The position numbers and the translations under genes were made by a program. The notes below the pieces were generated by a model. That model did not search any database. It had not been told where the DNA came from and was given only the letters and a program-made list of their open reading frames with translations. Source: Actinomycetota bacterium (GTDB lineage: Bacteria; Actinomycetota; Geothermincolia; Geothermincolales; RBG-13-55-18). Taken from it: a stretch of 39,442 bases of DNA. Below are positions 1 through 8,919 of the stretch, piece by piece; position 1 is the first letter of the stretch; each line of letters begins with the position of its first letter. The DNA is taken from the NCBI GenBank assembly GCA_015711955.1, contig JACVJK010000011.1:1-39442 (forward strand), written 5' to 3'.

Positions 1-49
1 CAGAGGAAAGGACGGCACTCTCGGGGATGGGGAATTCTGCAGCCCTTAC

Positions 50-1627
50 ATGACCCCGGAGGGCAAGGCCTTCGGGAGGACAGAGGAGAGCTTACAGATA
101 CAGCCCTCTGCTTACGGCCCCCTGTTGCGCAATCGTGATTTCCTCAGGCTTTGGGCCAGCCAAATGATCTCCGCCATGGGGGATTGGATCATCGTGGCGG
201 TGCTCTTTGCCTTCGTCGATCAGCTGGCAGGGGGGAAGAGCTATGCCATAAGCCTGATGATGCTGGCCAAGTTCCTTCCTGCCGTGCTCCTGGGATTCCT
301 GGCGGGAGTGTTCATCGATCGGCTGGACCGCAAGGCCACCCTGATCATCTGCGACCTATCGCGGGCCCTCCTTGTGATACTCCTGCCCTTCTCGCCCCAC
401 CTGGCCGTGGTCTGCCTCTTGGTTTTCGTCATCGAGACCTTCACCATCATCTACGGGCCCGCCAAAGACGCCAGCCTTCCGGATCTCATCCCCCAAGAGC
501 AGCTCCTAACGGCGAATTCTTTGAACATGCTCACCATCTACGCTTCCATGGCCTTTGGCACCGCCCTGGCCGGAACCATCATCTCCTTTTTGGCCTATCT
601 GGGGAGGGTGAACCCCGGCTTTTTCGGCAAGGTAGATCCCAACAAGGCGGCCTTTTTCGTGGATTCCCTCACCTTCGTCACCTCCGCCTACCTGGTCTAC
701 CGGATAACGGGCTTTCGAAAGAGAAGCCGGGAGGAACGAAGCAGGATAACCACGGGACAGGTGAGAGAGGATTTTCAGGAGGGGATCCGTTATCTCTGGG
801 GATATCCCCTCACCCGCGTGGTCCTCCTCATGGCCATGGTCTGCTTCTTGGGGGGAGGCACCATTTACGTCCTGGCGGTGGGTTTCGTCAAGTACGTGAT
901 GGGAGGGGGAGACGCCACCTTCATGTACGTGCTCACCGTGCTGCTTTTCGGCATGATGGCCGGGTCGGTGCTGGCGGGGGTTTTCAGGAATAGGCTGCGA
1001 AAGGAGAAGGTGGTGGGTCTTGCCACCTCTGGCTTTGGTCTGGGAGTGGTTATCTTCTCTTTGGTGGTGGCCCGTTGGGTCACCTTTCCGGTGGTCTTTT
1101 TGGGTGGGGTGTGCATGGGCTACGCCACTGTGGGCATGATAACTCTCCTCCACGAGAACTTGGGGGAGGAGTTTCGGGGACGGGCTTTCGCCACCCTGCA
1201 AGTGGTCATGAGGGCTTCCATCTTCGTCTCCATCATAGTGGCGGGGCCCCTGGCCGACCTGATCACCGCTTTGGGCAGGAGAATAGGGTTGCCCTCGGTG
1301 TCTTTGCTCATTTTTCGCTTCGGAGGGTCGTTCAGGGGTGAACTGGATGGCAGGGAGGTGGATTTCACCTATCTGCTGAACGGACCCCAACTGATCCTTC
1401 TGGTGGGAGGAATCCTCATCTTCGCCGCCGGCGTCTTCGGCCATCGCTCTTTCGGGCGGATGTTTTCCTCCCGAAACCATGCGGTCGATCGGAGTCTCTG
1501 CGAAGTGCCTCCCTCGGGCTCGGCCGCTTCTGCGAACGATGAGGTGGATCCTCGTATCGCGAACCCCTCGAGCGAGGGTGAGGGCGAAGGTTTGGGAGAA
1601 GGCGGGTCAGCTCGGCCGTCCGGTTGA
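50..1627 (+). CDS. MFS transporter (MFS_3 / drug or siderophore exporter type)
   Basis: The product is a 525-residue polytopic membrane protein of the major facilitator superfamily, probably a proton-driven exporter in the cytoplasmic membrane. A cytoplasmic N-terminus of about 25 residues leads into a first helix with the pattern RNRDFLRLW, typical of the MFS_3/enterobactin-exporter group. The loop after helix 2 carries motif A (GVFIDRLDRK, residues about 87-96). Further hydrophobic helices run to about residue 467. The last 55 or so residues are polar, rich in Gly, Glu and Ser, and look unstructured. The ATG at 50 has no good Shine-Dalgarno, so the start is uncertain. The substrate cannot be read from the sequence, and the neighbours give no clue. 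Confidence 0.88.
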   Translation: MTPEGKAFGRTEESLQIQPSAYGPLLRNRDFLRLWASQMISAMGDWIIVAVLFAFVDQLAGGKSYAISLMMLAKFLPAVLLGFLAGVFIDRLDRKATLIICDLSRALLVILLPFSPHLAVVCLLVFVIETFTIIYGPAKDASLPDLIPQEQLLTANSLNMLTIYASMAFGTALAGTIISFLAYLGRVNPGFFGKVDPNKAAFFVDSLTFVTSAYLVYRITGFRKRSREERSRITTGQVREDFQEGIRYLWGYPLTRVVLLMAMVCFLGGGTIYVLAVGFVKYVMGGGDATFMYVLTVLLFGMMAGSVLAGVFRNRLRKEKVVGLATSGFGLGVVIFSLVVARWVTFPVVFLGGVCMGYATVGMITLLHENLGEEFRGRAFATLQVVMRASIFVSIIVAGPLADLITALGRRIGLPSVSLLIFRFGGSFRGELDGREVDFTYLLNGPQLILLVGGILIFAAGVFGHRSFGRMFSSRNHAVDRSLCEVPPSGSAASANDEVDPRIANPSSEGEGEGLGEGGSARPSG

Positions 1628-1773
1628 GCGGGCTCCTCGGGGCCGACGTTTTCGACCCGGGGGAATCGATATCGGTGGGCGGGGAGGAGAAATTAGATTT
1701 GTTGCGGTGAGATAAGGATTCAAGGGATCAGGAGACAAAAGCTCAAAAGATTGAGGAAGTTCTGGTCGGAGGT

Positions 1774-2325
1774 ATGGAATTGCAGGGCAGCAGAAAGGTG
1801 CAGTTACCTTTAGCAGACGATGTGCGTTTTGGCCTGCGGGTGGGGGAAAGAATCCTCCTTCTTGGAGAAATGCTGGTGATGCGGGACCAGGCCCATCTCA
1901 GGGTAGCTTCTGGGATTTCCCGAGGTGAGAACCCGCCGGTGGATTTCCGATGCCAGCTGATATACTACGCCGGACCCACTCCTCCCCCCCCTGGCAGGGC
2001 GGCCGGCTCCTTGGGGCCCACCACGGCGTCGCGGATGGACGCTTACGTGCCCCTGATGTGCCGCCTCGGCGTGGTGGCTTTTTTGGGCAAAGGTCCCCGC
2101 TCCCCAGAGGCCCGGCGGGCCATGGCGGAGGCGGGAGCCCTTTACTTGGTGGCGGTGGGGGGAGCGGGCGCGCTGCTGGGAAGCAAGGTGAGGGAGCTGC
2201 GTGTCTTGGCCTACCCCGACCTGGGACCGGAGGCCATTTACCTGGCGAAGGTGGAGGACTTCCCCTGTGTGGTGGCTCAGGACGCGAGGGGAGGTTATCT
2301 TTTCTCCCATCTACCCGAGGGTTGA
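1774..2325 (+). CDS. Class I fumarase / tartrate dehydratase-type beta subunit, without its alpha subunit
   Basis: This 183-residue protein matches the C-terminal (beta) domain of iron-sulfur hydro-lyases such as class I fumarase and L-tartrate dehydratase. Signatures are IYYAGPTP, then SLGPTTASRMDAY (about residues 78-90), GKG (about 104-106) and a Gly/Ala-rich segment GGAGA. In the family this subunit supplies substrate-binding residues, while the alpha subunit holds the 4Fe-4S cluster. No alpha subunit lies in this window: an MFS gene is upstream and an acetoacetate decarboxylase downstream. GGAGG at 1768-1772 is almost touching the ATG at 1774 but sits 7 bases before an in-frame TTG at 1780, so TTG may be the true start. 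Activity is uncertain without a partner. Confidence 0.75.
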   Translation: MELQGSRKVQLPLADDVRFGLRVGERILLLGEMLVMRDQAHLRVASGISRGENPPVDFRCQLIYYAGPTPPPPGRAAGSLGPTTASRMDAYVPLMCRLGVVAFLGKGPRSPEARRAMAEAGALYLVAVGGAGALLGSKVRELRVLAYPDLGPEAIYLAKVEDFPCVVAQDARGGYLFSHLPEG

Positions 2326-2684
2326 GGATAAGCACGGCCCAGGTTAGGGGGATGTCTGACCGGCTCCTGGACCTTCACTGACAGACAGCCGTTTGCGCCG
2401 TACATTCCCTCAAAGGGACGGTTCGGGGCATCCTCGCGCCCGATGTCGAACGGAGGGACTTGAGGAGTTAAAAGGGACTCGTTAAAGGTTTTCGCCGGAA
2501 AACCCCACCTGCTTTCGCGCAAAATCGTGACGGGCAATCCCAAGGTGGATCGGGTCGGGTATTTCTTGAAGTCGGCCCCTCGATGGCCTAATATGGGAAA
2601 CGGAACTTATCTGTCAGTAACCTTTGGTCTCGGCGCTTCGAGTCGGCAGGTCTTGATGGGACGGAGTTAAGAGGGGGTGATACC
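2326..2684. other. Intergenic stretch with a promoter candidate
   Basis: This 359-base gap has no convincing ORF on either strand. The only structure I can support is the promoter candidate at 2566-2594. Confidence 0.5.
2566..2594 (+). promoter_or_regulatory. Sigma-70-like promoter candidate for the acetoacetate decarboxylase gene
   Basis: TTGAAG and TAATAT are separated by exactly 17 bases. Transcription would start near 2601 and leave an 85-base leader before the GTG at 2685. Each hexamer matches consensus at 4 of 6 positions. Found by eye. Confidence 0.4.
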
Positions 2685-3542
2685 GTGCACCACGATTTCT
2701 TCGAGGGCATCGAACAGGTAGAGGCCACCATGGCGGGGAAGAAGGCCAAGCTTCCCGTCTTCTACCGGAGCGCGAGGAGTTTCACCGCCATTTTCCCCGC
2801 CACGGTCCTGTCCTTGCGCCGGCTGCTTCCCGACTCTCGATACGTGCCCGCCCAGATAGCTCCCGGGGTCGGCGCAATACACCTCACCGCTTTCGAGTAT
2901 TACGACACCGACATAGAGCCCTACAACGAGTTCGCCATCGGCGTTTTGCTGAACGACCCCCAAGTCATGCCCATCCCTGGTTACAACTTGCTCCGACAGC
3001 TCCTCAACCTCACCTTCTACACCTATATACATCACCTGCCGGTCACCACTGAGATCGCCTTGCGGGGAGGTATTGACGTCTACAACTATCCCAAGTTCAT
3101 GGCGGAGATTGATTTCACCGACACCGAGGCCTCGGTGACCTGTGAGTTGAAGGAAAAGGGGGAGCTCATCCTACGTTTGGAGGGAAAGAAGGTCGACACG
3201 CCCCGAAGCGGGGTGATGAAGTACCTCTGCCACCTCTACCAGTACCGCCAGCCCCAAGGGGCCGAGTTCAAGGTTAACGCCATCCGTTACGCCATAGTTC
3301 CCGGGTTCGGCAAGGCTAGGCTGGAGCTCGGCGACCGCCACCCGGTGGCCTTGGAGCTCCGACAGACCCTCCTCTCCACCCAGCCGTTTATGTACATGTA
3401 CATGCCGGAGATCCAGTGCATCCTCTACGGCCCGGACAGGCTATCCCTCCCGCTCCTGGTGAGGCTGCTGCGAGAGAACATGGGCATACCAGTGGAGCGG
3501 CTGGCGGAAGAGCTGGCGAGGATGGTGACCGAGGAGAGGTAA
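2685..3542 (+). CDS. Acetoacetate decarboxylase family protein
   Basis: This 285-residue protein belongs to the acetoacetate decarboxylase (ADC) fold family. True ADC decarboxylates acetoacetate to acetone through a Schiff-base lysine. The YNYPKFMAEI segment places Lys137 where the family has its catalytic lysine, and DIEPYNEF (about residues 76-83) supplies acidic residues resembling the ADC active-site glutamates. Classical ADC has a Lys-Lys pair that lowers the pKa of the nucleophile. Here the next residue is Phe, so the substrate may differ, as in many ADC-like proteins. The GTG start is preceded by a strong GAGGGGGTGA. The gene lies before two acyl-CoA dehydrogenase genes, which is compatible with a role in short-chain acid metabolism, but there is no tight operon. 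Confidence 0.8.
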   Translation: MHHDFFEGIEQVEATMAGKKAKLPVFYRSARSFTAIFPATVLSLRRLLPDSRYVPAQIAPGVGAIHLTAFEYYDTDIEPYNEFAIGVLLNDPQVMPIPGYNLLRQLLNLTFYTYIHHLPVTTEIALRGGIDVYNYPKFMAEIDFTDTEASVTCELKEKGELILRLEGKKVDTPRSGVMKYLCHLYQYRQPQGAEFKVNAIRYAIVPGFGKARLELGDRHPVALELRQTLLSTQPFMYMYMPEIQCILYGPDRLSLPLLVRLLRENMGIPVERLAEELARMVTEER

Positions 3543-3776
3543 GAGCCCCATATTCCGGATAGCCCGGCTTCTCGCCGGCTAATCGACGGCGAGCGAAGTG
3601 GGGGGCGGGGGCTTGAGGAAGTTCGTTTTTGTCTTCGCGAGCTGGGAGACGAAGCGGGTCGTACGTAAAGGGCCGTTCTGCTCGACGAAAACCCCCGACC
3701 GAAGGAGTTCCCGATGCGTCTTTTGAAGATTCACGCCTGACGGGCGGGGAGGGCGAGTTAGAGGAGGTAATGGAGC

Positions 3777-5303
3777 ATGACCCGGGAAGACGTGGGCGGG
3801 GAAATCTGGCAGCCCAACCTGGAGGACATGACAGTGAGCCTCCAGGCCCTGGGCCGCCTTCCCCGAGGCATGGTGAAGGAGACCCGCAAGGCGTTAGACC
3901 ACGCCCGCCGTTTCGTGGATGAAGTGGTGCGTCCCCGAGCTCTGGAGTTGGACAGGCTGCTTCAGGAGGATCCACTTCATCTCCCTTGGGATCTGGTGGA
4001 GGAGGCGAATCGCTGGGGCCTTTACACCATGTTCCTTCCCCGGCTCTTCGGGGGCAAAGGATACAATTTACCAGCTCTTTCCTACGTTCTGGAGGAACTC
4101 GCATCCGCCTGCACCGGCATCGCCAACTTGGTGGGGGTTCACTATCTCGGGGTTGCCACCCTTACCGCCTCTTGGAACGTGAGGTTGATGAACCGGATAA
4201 TGCGGGAGACGGTGGAGGGGGAAAGGAACGGGAGGCCATGCCTCATATCCCTGGCCATCACCGAACCCGAGGCGGGCACCGACGTGGAGGAGGTGGAGCT
4301 GCTCAAGAGGGCCCGGGTCACTTGTCGCGCCGAGCGGGTGCGGGGAGGATACGTGGTGAACGGCCGCAAGATATTCATATCCAACGGCCATCTCTCCACC
4401 TGGCACATGCTGGTGGCCTACGAGGACCTGGAGCACCCCGAAAAGGGGACGGTCATGTTGGCGGTCAGGACCGGCACCAAGGGTTTCTCCTTCGGCAGGG
4501 TAGAGCACAAGATGGGCCAGAAGGCCTGCCCCGCCAGCGAACTGGTGTTCGAGGACTGCTTCATCCCCGATGAGAACGTCTGTTTCGACCCCTCTTACCT
4601 TCGGAAAATGGAAAGGGCAAGTAGTTACCTGGGAGGCCTGCGCCGGGACCTGGAGGGATACACCGCCCAGGTCATCCACTACGTGGTCTCCACCTCCCGC
4701 GCGGGGGTGGGGGGATTCGCCACCGGCGTGGCTCGGGGTGCTTTCCAGGAGGCACTGCGCTTCGCCCTGCAAACGGAGTTGGGAGGACGCCGTCTCATAG
4801 AACACGAATGGGCCCGATGTGTCCTGGCGGAGATGTACAAGAACGTGGCGCTGGCCCGCCTTTCGTACGTGGAGACCAATTATGCCAACTCCCTTTACGG
4901 GATGTTCAGGATATTGCTCTGGAAGCCCACCTATTACCTCATGAAACTGATGCCTCAGGTCTTCTTCGATAGGGTGCTGCAGCCCGTCCTCCGCTGGGAA
5001 GGAACCACCCATCTTTTCCGCTGGCTCATGATGGAAGGTCAGAAGGACGAGGAGATACAGCGGACCTCCGGATGGGCTTCCCTCTCCAAGTTCGCCGCCT
5101 CCGACTTCGGCCTGCGAAACTGCCAGTTGGCCTTGGAGCTCATGGGGAGGTCGGGGGTGAGGCACGAAATGGCGGTGGAAAAACACCTGCGGGACTCCAA
5201 GCTGTTGCAAATCTACGAGGGCACCAACCAGCTGAACCGGTTGAACCTGTTTCACTGTCTGGTGGCCCGAGATTTCCCCGAGCTTCGCACTTTCGACGAG
5301 TGA
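3777..5303 (+). CDS. Acyl-CoA dehydrogenase, long form
   Basis: This 508-residue flavoprotein oxidises an acyl-CoA to the enoyl-CoA with FAD. It shows the usual order of N-terminal helical domain, middle beta domain and C-terminal helical domain. Motifs seen are AITEPEAGTD (FAD/substrate contact), GYVVNGRKIFISNG, and the C-terminal IYEGTNQLNR, whose Glu occupies the catalytic-base position of most family members. It is about 120 residues longer than short- and medium-chain enzymes. The extra length is an insert between the middle and final helical segments (VETNYANSLYGM to EIQRTSG). GGAGG lies about 10 bases before the ATG at 3777. The next gene is a degenerate paralogue, so the two may work as a pair. 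Substrate unknown. Confidence 0.88.
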   Translation: MTREDVGGEIWQPNLEDMTVSLQALGRLPRGMVKETRKALDHARRFVDEVVRPRALELDRLLQEDPLHLPWDLVEEANRWGLYTMFLPRLFGGKGYNLPALSYVLEELASACTGIANLVGVHYLGVATLTASWNVRLMNRIMRETVEGERNGRPCLISLAITEPEAGTDVEEVELLKRARVTCRAERVRGGYVVNGRKIFISNGHLSTWHMLVAYEDLEHPEKGTVMLAVRTGTKGFSFGRVEHKMGQKACPASELVFEDCFIPDENVCFDPSYLRKMERASSYLGGLRRDLEGYTAQVIHYVVSTSRAGVGGFATGVARGAFQEALRFALQTELGGRRLIEHEWARCVLAEMYKNVALARLSYVETNYANSLYGMFRILLWKPTYYLMKLMPQVFFDRVLQPVLRWEGTTHLFRWLMMEGQKDEEIQRTSGWASLSKFAASDFGLRNCQLALELMGRSGVRHEMAVEKHLRDSKLLQIYEGTNQLNRLNLFHCLVARDFPELRTFDE

Positions 5304-5451
5304 GCCGCACCGCAGGGCTGGCGTTCGTTGAAGGGTCTATCGTGGGGGCATTCGCCGTGAGCGATGGCGGAGGCCTTTTGAGGTGGAGGATGGCAAAAAC
5401 CTTCGAGGGGGTCCTGGCCCCAAGGGGATGTTGAAAGGAGTGGCCTGGAAT

Positions 5452-6564
5452 ATGTTTTCCGAGGGTTCGGAGCAGCTGAGGCTCGCCGAGCGCCTTGCAA
5501 AGGAGTTCGCCCGGGGAGAGCTGGAGAGGAGGAAAGAGGAGCTGGAGAGCTTCCCGCCCCGCCCGGGTTTGCGCGAGGTCTTGGCGCGGGCCTGGGAGCT
5601 GGGGTTCTTCTCGCTGGGCCATGGGGAGGAGGCCGGCGACGGGGAGAGCTTAGCCGTCCTATGCGCCGTCCTGAAAAACGTCGCCGCGGTGGACGCGGGT
5701 TTCGCTGCCGCTCTCTTCACCCACATCTTCGCTTGCCGGATCCTGGATGAGGCGGGGCGGGGAAAGGCCAAACCCCCATTAAAGCCCCGGGAGGGATCGA
5801 GGCCCTGTTTGGTGGCATTTCCCGTCTTCGACCGACCGGTGGAGGCGGCCAAGGGCTTGAGGGCGGAAAGATGCGGAGGGGATTGGAGGTTGAGGGGCGA
5901 GGTAGAGTTATTGGTCCTGGGAGCTTTGGCCAGTTATGCCCTCCTCCCCGCCTTCCTCGGGGATGAGGAGATGGTGGCCTTCTTCCTATGTCCCGTGGGA
6001 GGGGAGGGATGGAGACAGGGTCCGCCCGTCATGGGGTTGGGCCTGAGGTCGTGCCCCGCGGTGGACATAGCCCTTCAGGACGTGGTGGCTGATCCGGTGG
6101 GGGAGTTGGGAATGGCCGAGGAATACTTCGGGAGGGCGGAGTCCTGGCTTTCCCCTGCGGCTGCCGCCCTGTGTCTGGGGGTCATGGAAGGGGCATGGGA
6201 AGAGGCGGCGGAATACGCGCGCCAACGGGTCCAGGGGGGCAGGGAGATAATCAAGTGGTCGGAGGTGAGGATGATGCTCTCCTCCATGGCCTTGGCTTGT
6301 CAGACGGTGAGGATGTTGATAGGCCAGGCGACGAGGGAGCTGGGGGAGATGGGAGAGGGCTTCGGCCTTTCCTCTCGGGCCTGCCTGCTGGTGGCCCAAG
6401 ACCTAGTAAGGGAGGTGACCTCCGACGGCATCCAGGTCCTGGGGGGCATCGGTTACATGAAAGACAGGGGTCAAGAGAAACGCTTTCGAGACGGACATCA
6501 CCTCCTGTCCCTCTTGGGTTCCCACCCCCTACGCCGCTTGGAGTTCTTGGGGCAACTCCTCTGA
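5452..6564 (+). CDS. Degenerate acyl-CoA dehydrogenase-like protein
   Basis: About 370 residues. The N-terminal helical region and a C-terminal segment (DGIQVLGGIGYMKD) are clearly from the acyl-CoA dehydrogenase family. The middle domain lacks the TEP-GSD motif, and the C-terminus lacks the YEGT-E catalytic glutamate: where it should be the sequence reads RFRDGHHLLSLLG. The protein is therefore probably not a normal dehydrogenase. It could be a structural or regulatory partner of the intact enzyme encoded just upstream, or a family member with another job. The ORF track opens at 5383, but AAAGGAG at 5434-5440 favours the ATG at 5452, and the protein from there begins at the normal family position. 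Confidence 0.72.
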   Translation: MFSEGSEQLRLAERLAKEFARGELERRKEELESFPPRPGLREVLARAWELGFFSLGHGEEAGDGESLAVLCAVLKNVAAVDAGFAAALFTHIFACRILDEAGRGKAKPPLKPREGSRPCLVAFPVFDRPVEAAKGLRAERCGGDWRLRGEVELLVLGALASYALLPAFLGDEEMVAFFLCPVGGEGWRQGPPVMGLGLRSCPAVDIALQDVVADPVGELGMAEEYFGRAESWLSPAAAALCLGVMEGAWEEAAEYARQRVQGGREIIKWSEVRMMLSSMALACQTVRMLIGQATRELGEMGEGFGLSSRACLLVAQDLVREVTSDGIQVLGGIGYMKDRGQEKRFRDGHHLLSLLGSHPLRRLEFLGQLL

Positions 6565-6736
6565 TCGTAGAGCGATTTTGTCCTCCCCCGGACGGGAAAT
6601 GGGGACTGGGCGTATAGGGACGGGCTCTCGTCTCCTTAGTGCACGGTCCCGGTTCCACCGGCGGATGAATTCGTCTCGGAACGTAAAGGGAAGTGCCGAC
6701 CGGGGCTTTTCGCTGCGGTTGCAAGGGGGTGCGCAG

Positions 6737-6765
6737 TTGTTAATCATACATTGGGGGTTTAGATT
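6737..6765 (+). promoter_or_regulatory. Promoter candidate for the methyltransferase gene
   Basis: TTGTTA, a 17-base spacer and TAGATT lie in a locally AT-rich patch. Transcription would begin near 6772 and run through the stem-loop at 6815-6841. By eye only. Confidence 0.35.
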
Positions 6766-6814
6766 ATATGGAAAAGGTCATGCCTGACGGGAGGCTGCTT
6801 TCTGTCCTGGGGCC

Positions 6815-6841
6815 GCTTTAAAGGGGCAAGGCCCTTAAAGC
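6815..6841. promoter_or_regulatory. Leader stem-loop before the methyltransferase
   Basis: GCTTTAA and TTAAAGC form a 7-bp stem. It continues through one bulged A into GGG/CCC around a 6-base loop, and only TTT follows. It could be an attenuator or an mRNA-stabilising hairpin. The short U tract argues against a full terminator. Confidence 0.4.
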
Positions 6842-6891
6842 TTTCCACGGTCGAGGGACCGCTCGTTATTGGGAATGTGAAAGGAGGAAAG

Positions 6892-7740
6892 ATGCCGCTG
6901 GATGCGGGAGAGCACTATGACCACATCACCGATGCCTGGATGCAGCTCATGGGGGACAACTTCCATTTCGGGTTCTTCGAGGAGGGCGAAAAGGACGTAG
7001 CCAAGGCCTCCGAGAGGATGGTAGATCGCATGCTGGAGCTGGTGGACCTGGACGAGGAGTCCCGCGTCCTGGACGTGGGATGCGGGATCGGGACCCCGGC
7101 CCTTCACATTCACCGCCGTTTCGGTTGTTACGTGGAGGGGATCTCTACCAGCCGCAGAGGGGTGGAGGAGGCGAATCGCCGCAGTCGGGAGATGGGATTT
7201 TCGGAGAAAGTGCGCTTCAGGGTGGCTGACGGGCAGGACAACGGAAGTCCCGATGCCTCCTTTGACGTGGTGTGGATCATGGAGGCCGCCCACCTCATGT
7301 TCGACAAGGCTCGACTGTTCTCGGAGTGCTATCGGGTCCTCAAGGACGGTGGGGTATTGGTGATGTGCGACATCGTCACCGCCAAACTTCTCCCACCCCA
7401 TAAAGGGTTGTGGCATTTCCTGCGGCGCCTCCCCGACTACTATAGGCTGCTCAAGGCTTGGGGACCCGCCCAGCTTCCCACCCTGGGCAACTACGTGGAC
7501 CGTTTGGTGGAGGCGGGTTTCGGGAGGGTGCTGGCGTTGGACATAACCCCATATGCGGCGCCCACTTTGTCCTGTTGGCGGGAGAACGCTCTTCCCTATC
7601 GAAACTCTGGCCTGGCCTCCATGTCCCCGGAAGAGGTGAACAACTTCATCAAGGCCTGCGAGATCCTGGACGGCTTTTTCCGCAGTGGCATCTTCGGATA
7701 CGGCATGATCCGGGCGGAAAAGGCCGAGGCTTTCGGGTAG
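6892..7740 (+). CDS. Class I SAM-dependent methyltransferase
   Basis: This soluble protein of about 282 residues has a Rossmann-type methyltransferase domain. SAM-binding motif I is VLDVGCGIGTP (about residues 59-69), followed by an acidic residue pair region and the later WIMEAAHLMFD and YRVLKDGGVLVMCD motifs. The overall pattern resembles small-molecule methyltransferases of the sterol, tocopherol and sarcosine/dimethylglycine group. The substrate cannot be assigned. The track's GTG at 6877 would put the AAAGGAGG sequence inside the coding region, so the ATG at 6892, 4 bases after GGAGG, is the better start. It stands alone between long intergenic gaps. Confidence 0.82.
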   Translation: MPLDAGEHYDHITDAWMQLMGDNFHFGFFEEGEKDVAKASERMVDRMLELVDLDEESRVLDVGCGIGTPALHIHRRFGCYVEGISTSRRGVEEANRRSREMGFSEKVRFRVADGQDNGSPDASFDVVWIMEAAHLMFDKARLFSECYRVLKDGGVLVMCDIVTAKLLPPHKGLWHFLRRLPDYYRLLKAWGPAQLPTLGNYVDRLVEAGFGRVLALDITPYAAPTLSCWRENALPYRNSGLASMSPEEVNNFIKACEILDGFFRSGIFGYGMIRAEKAEAFG

Positions 7741-8250
7741 AAGGCCGGGCGGCGGCGTCCCCCGGGGCGAGCGAGGTCAATTCGACCGTCGCAAGGGGAA
7801 AAGCGTCTCATTACGCCATGGCGCCCCTCTGACAACGCTCACTGCGAGGAGCGGATTCCCTCACGCGGTTCGAGGACATCGACCCGGAATCCGCGGGGGA
7901 GACTGATCTGGGTCGTGCCACCTCTGAGGGCAGGTGGCGCCGGCCCTGCCGCCCAGGCGTTCCATGCCTGCGACCCGCTTCATTGGGGATTTCCACCGGA
8001 TGAGCGGTCTACGTATGTGGTGTAATATTAACCTCTGGGAAACTCCAGGGGCTGTACCGACCCCGAGGACTTCCCTCTGACTAATGAAAACAGATGCCCG
8101 CCCCGCATTAAGATCGGTGGTGCCTCTTGGTCATAGCACGGGAAGCCGTTCGCGGGGCTGGATGGGAAAGGAGGGTAGGTCGAGAGGGCATCTCGCCAGG
8201 CCCAGGCCTTCCTCGAGGCGTTGGGAGGAAACGAAGGAGGACGGCACCCG
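7741..8250. other. Intergenic stretch with one long-loop inverted repeat
   Basis: This 510-base gap lacks a supported gene on either strand. GCGGATTCC (7851-7859) and GGAATCCGC (7886-7894) form a perfect 9-bp inverted repeat with a 26-base loop. CCTCTGG/CCAGGGG near 8032-8051 makes a weak second hairpin. No clear promoter for tmk was found. Confidence 0.4.
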
Positions 8251-8919
8251 GTGATGAACAGGTTACGAGGATCGGGAAAGAGAGGTTTTCTCATCACCTT
8301 CGAGGGTGTGGAGGGTTCCGGCAAGACCACGCAGATGAACATGCTCCACGCCCACCTTCTGAGACTCAAGGTGGACGTGATCGCCACCCACGAGCCGGGA
8401 GGCACCCGAATCGGCGAGGAGATACGACGCATAATCCTCAATCCCGTATTCGGGGAGATGCATCCCCTCACCGAGGCGGTGCTTTACGCCGCCGACCGGG
8501 CCCAACACGTCCAGGAGGTGATCAAGCCCGCTCTGGATGAGGGCAAGGTGGTCCTATGCGACCGCTACATAGATTCTTCCCTCGCCTATCAGGGGGTGGC
8601 TAGGGGCCTGGGGCTGGAGGCCATTCGGAATCTGAACGAGTGGGTGACTGGGGACCTTTATCCTGACCTCACCGTCCTCTTGGAGATCCCCTTTGAGGTG
8701 GGTCTGCAGCGGCTGCGCAAGAGGAGGAAAGCGTTGGACCGCATGGAGGGGCAGCCGGAGAGGTTCTACGCCCACGTGCAGGAGGCCTACCGCTCCCTGG
8801 CCAAGCTGTTCTCCGCCCGCTTCTTGGTCCTCAACGGGGCTGAACCTCCGGATCGCATTCACCATCGCATCATGCAGGAAGTCCTTTCACTGCTCGGGTT
8901 GCAGAGATCATCCGAGTGA
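8251..8919 (+). CDS. tmk: Thymidylate kinase
   Basis: The enzyme phosphorylates dTMP to dTDP in the cytoplasm. The protein has about 222 residues, normal for the family. It shows the P-loop FEGVEGSGKTT, the dTMP-site motif HEPGGTRIGE, the DRYIDSSLAYQG motif and the LRKRRKALDRME lid segment. GGAGG at 8236-8240 is 10 bases before GTG 8251 and 13 before ATG 8254, so either codon may initiate; the track's TTG at 8221 is unlikely. It is followed by holB and ricT, an order well known in Gram-positive bacteria. A spacing of 184 bases to holB suggests a loose transcription unit. Confidence 0.94.
   Translation: MMNRLRGSGKRGFLITFEGVEGSGKTTQMNMLHAHLLRLKVDVIATHEPGGTRIGEEIRRIILNPVFGEMHPLTEAVLYAADRAQHVQEVIKPALDEGKVVLCDRYIDSSLAYQGVARGLGLEAIRNLNEWVTGDLYPDLTVLLEIPFEVGLQRLRKRRKALDRMEGQPERFYAHVQEAYRSLAKLFSARFLVLNGAEPPDRIHHRIMQEVLSLLGLQRSSE

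Larger units (their letters stand above)
6565..6891. other. Intergenic leader region before the methyltransferase
   Basis: This 327-base stretch has no supported ORF. It holds a promoter candidate (6737-6765) followed by a leader stem-loop (6815-6841), listed separately. Confidence 0.5.

Noticed and set aside
506-1480. Long minus-strand ORF (324 residues) opposite the MFS gene
   Set aside because: Shadow of a real gene in GC-rich DNA: it is His/Pro/Gly-rich, with no domain pattern and no ribosome site.
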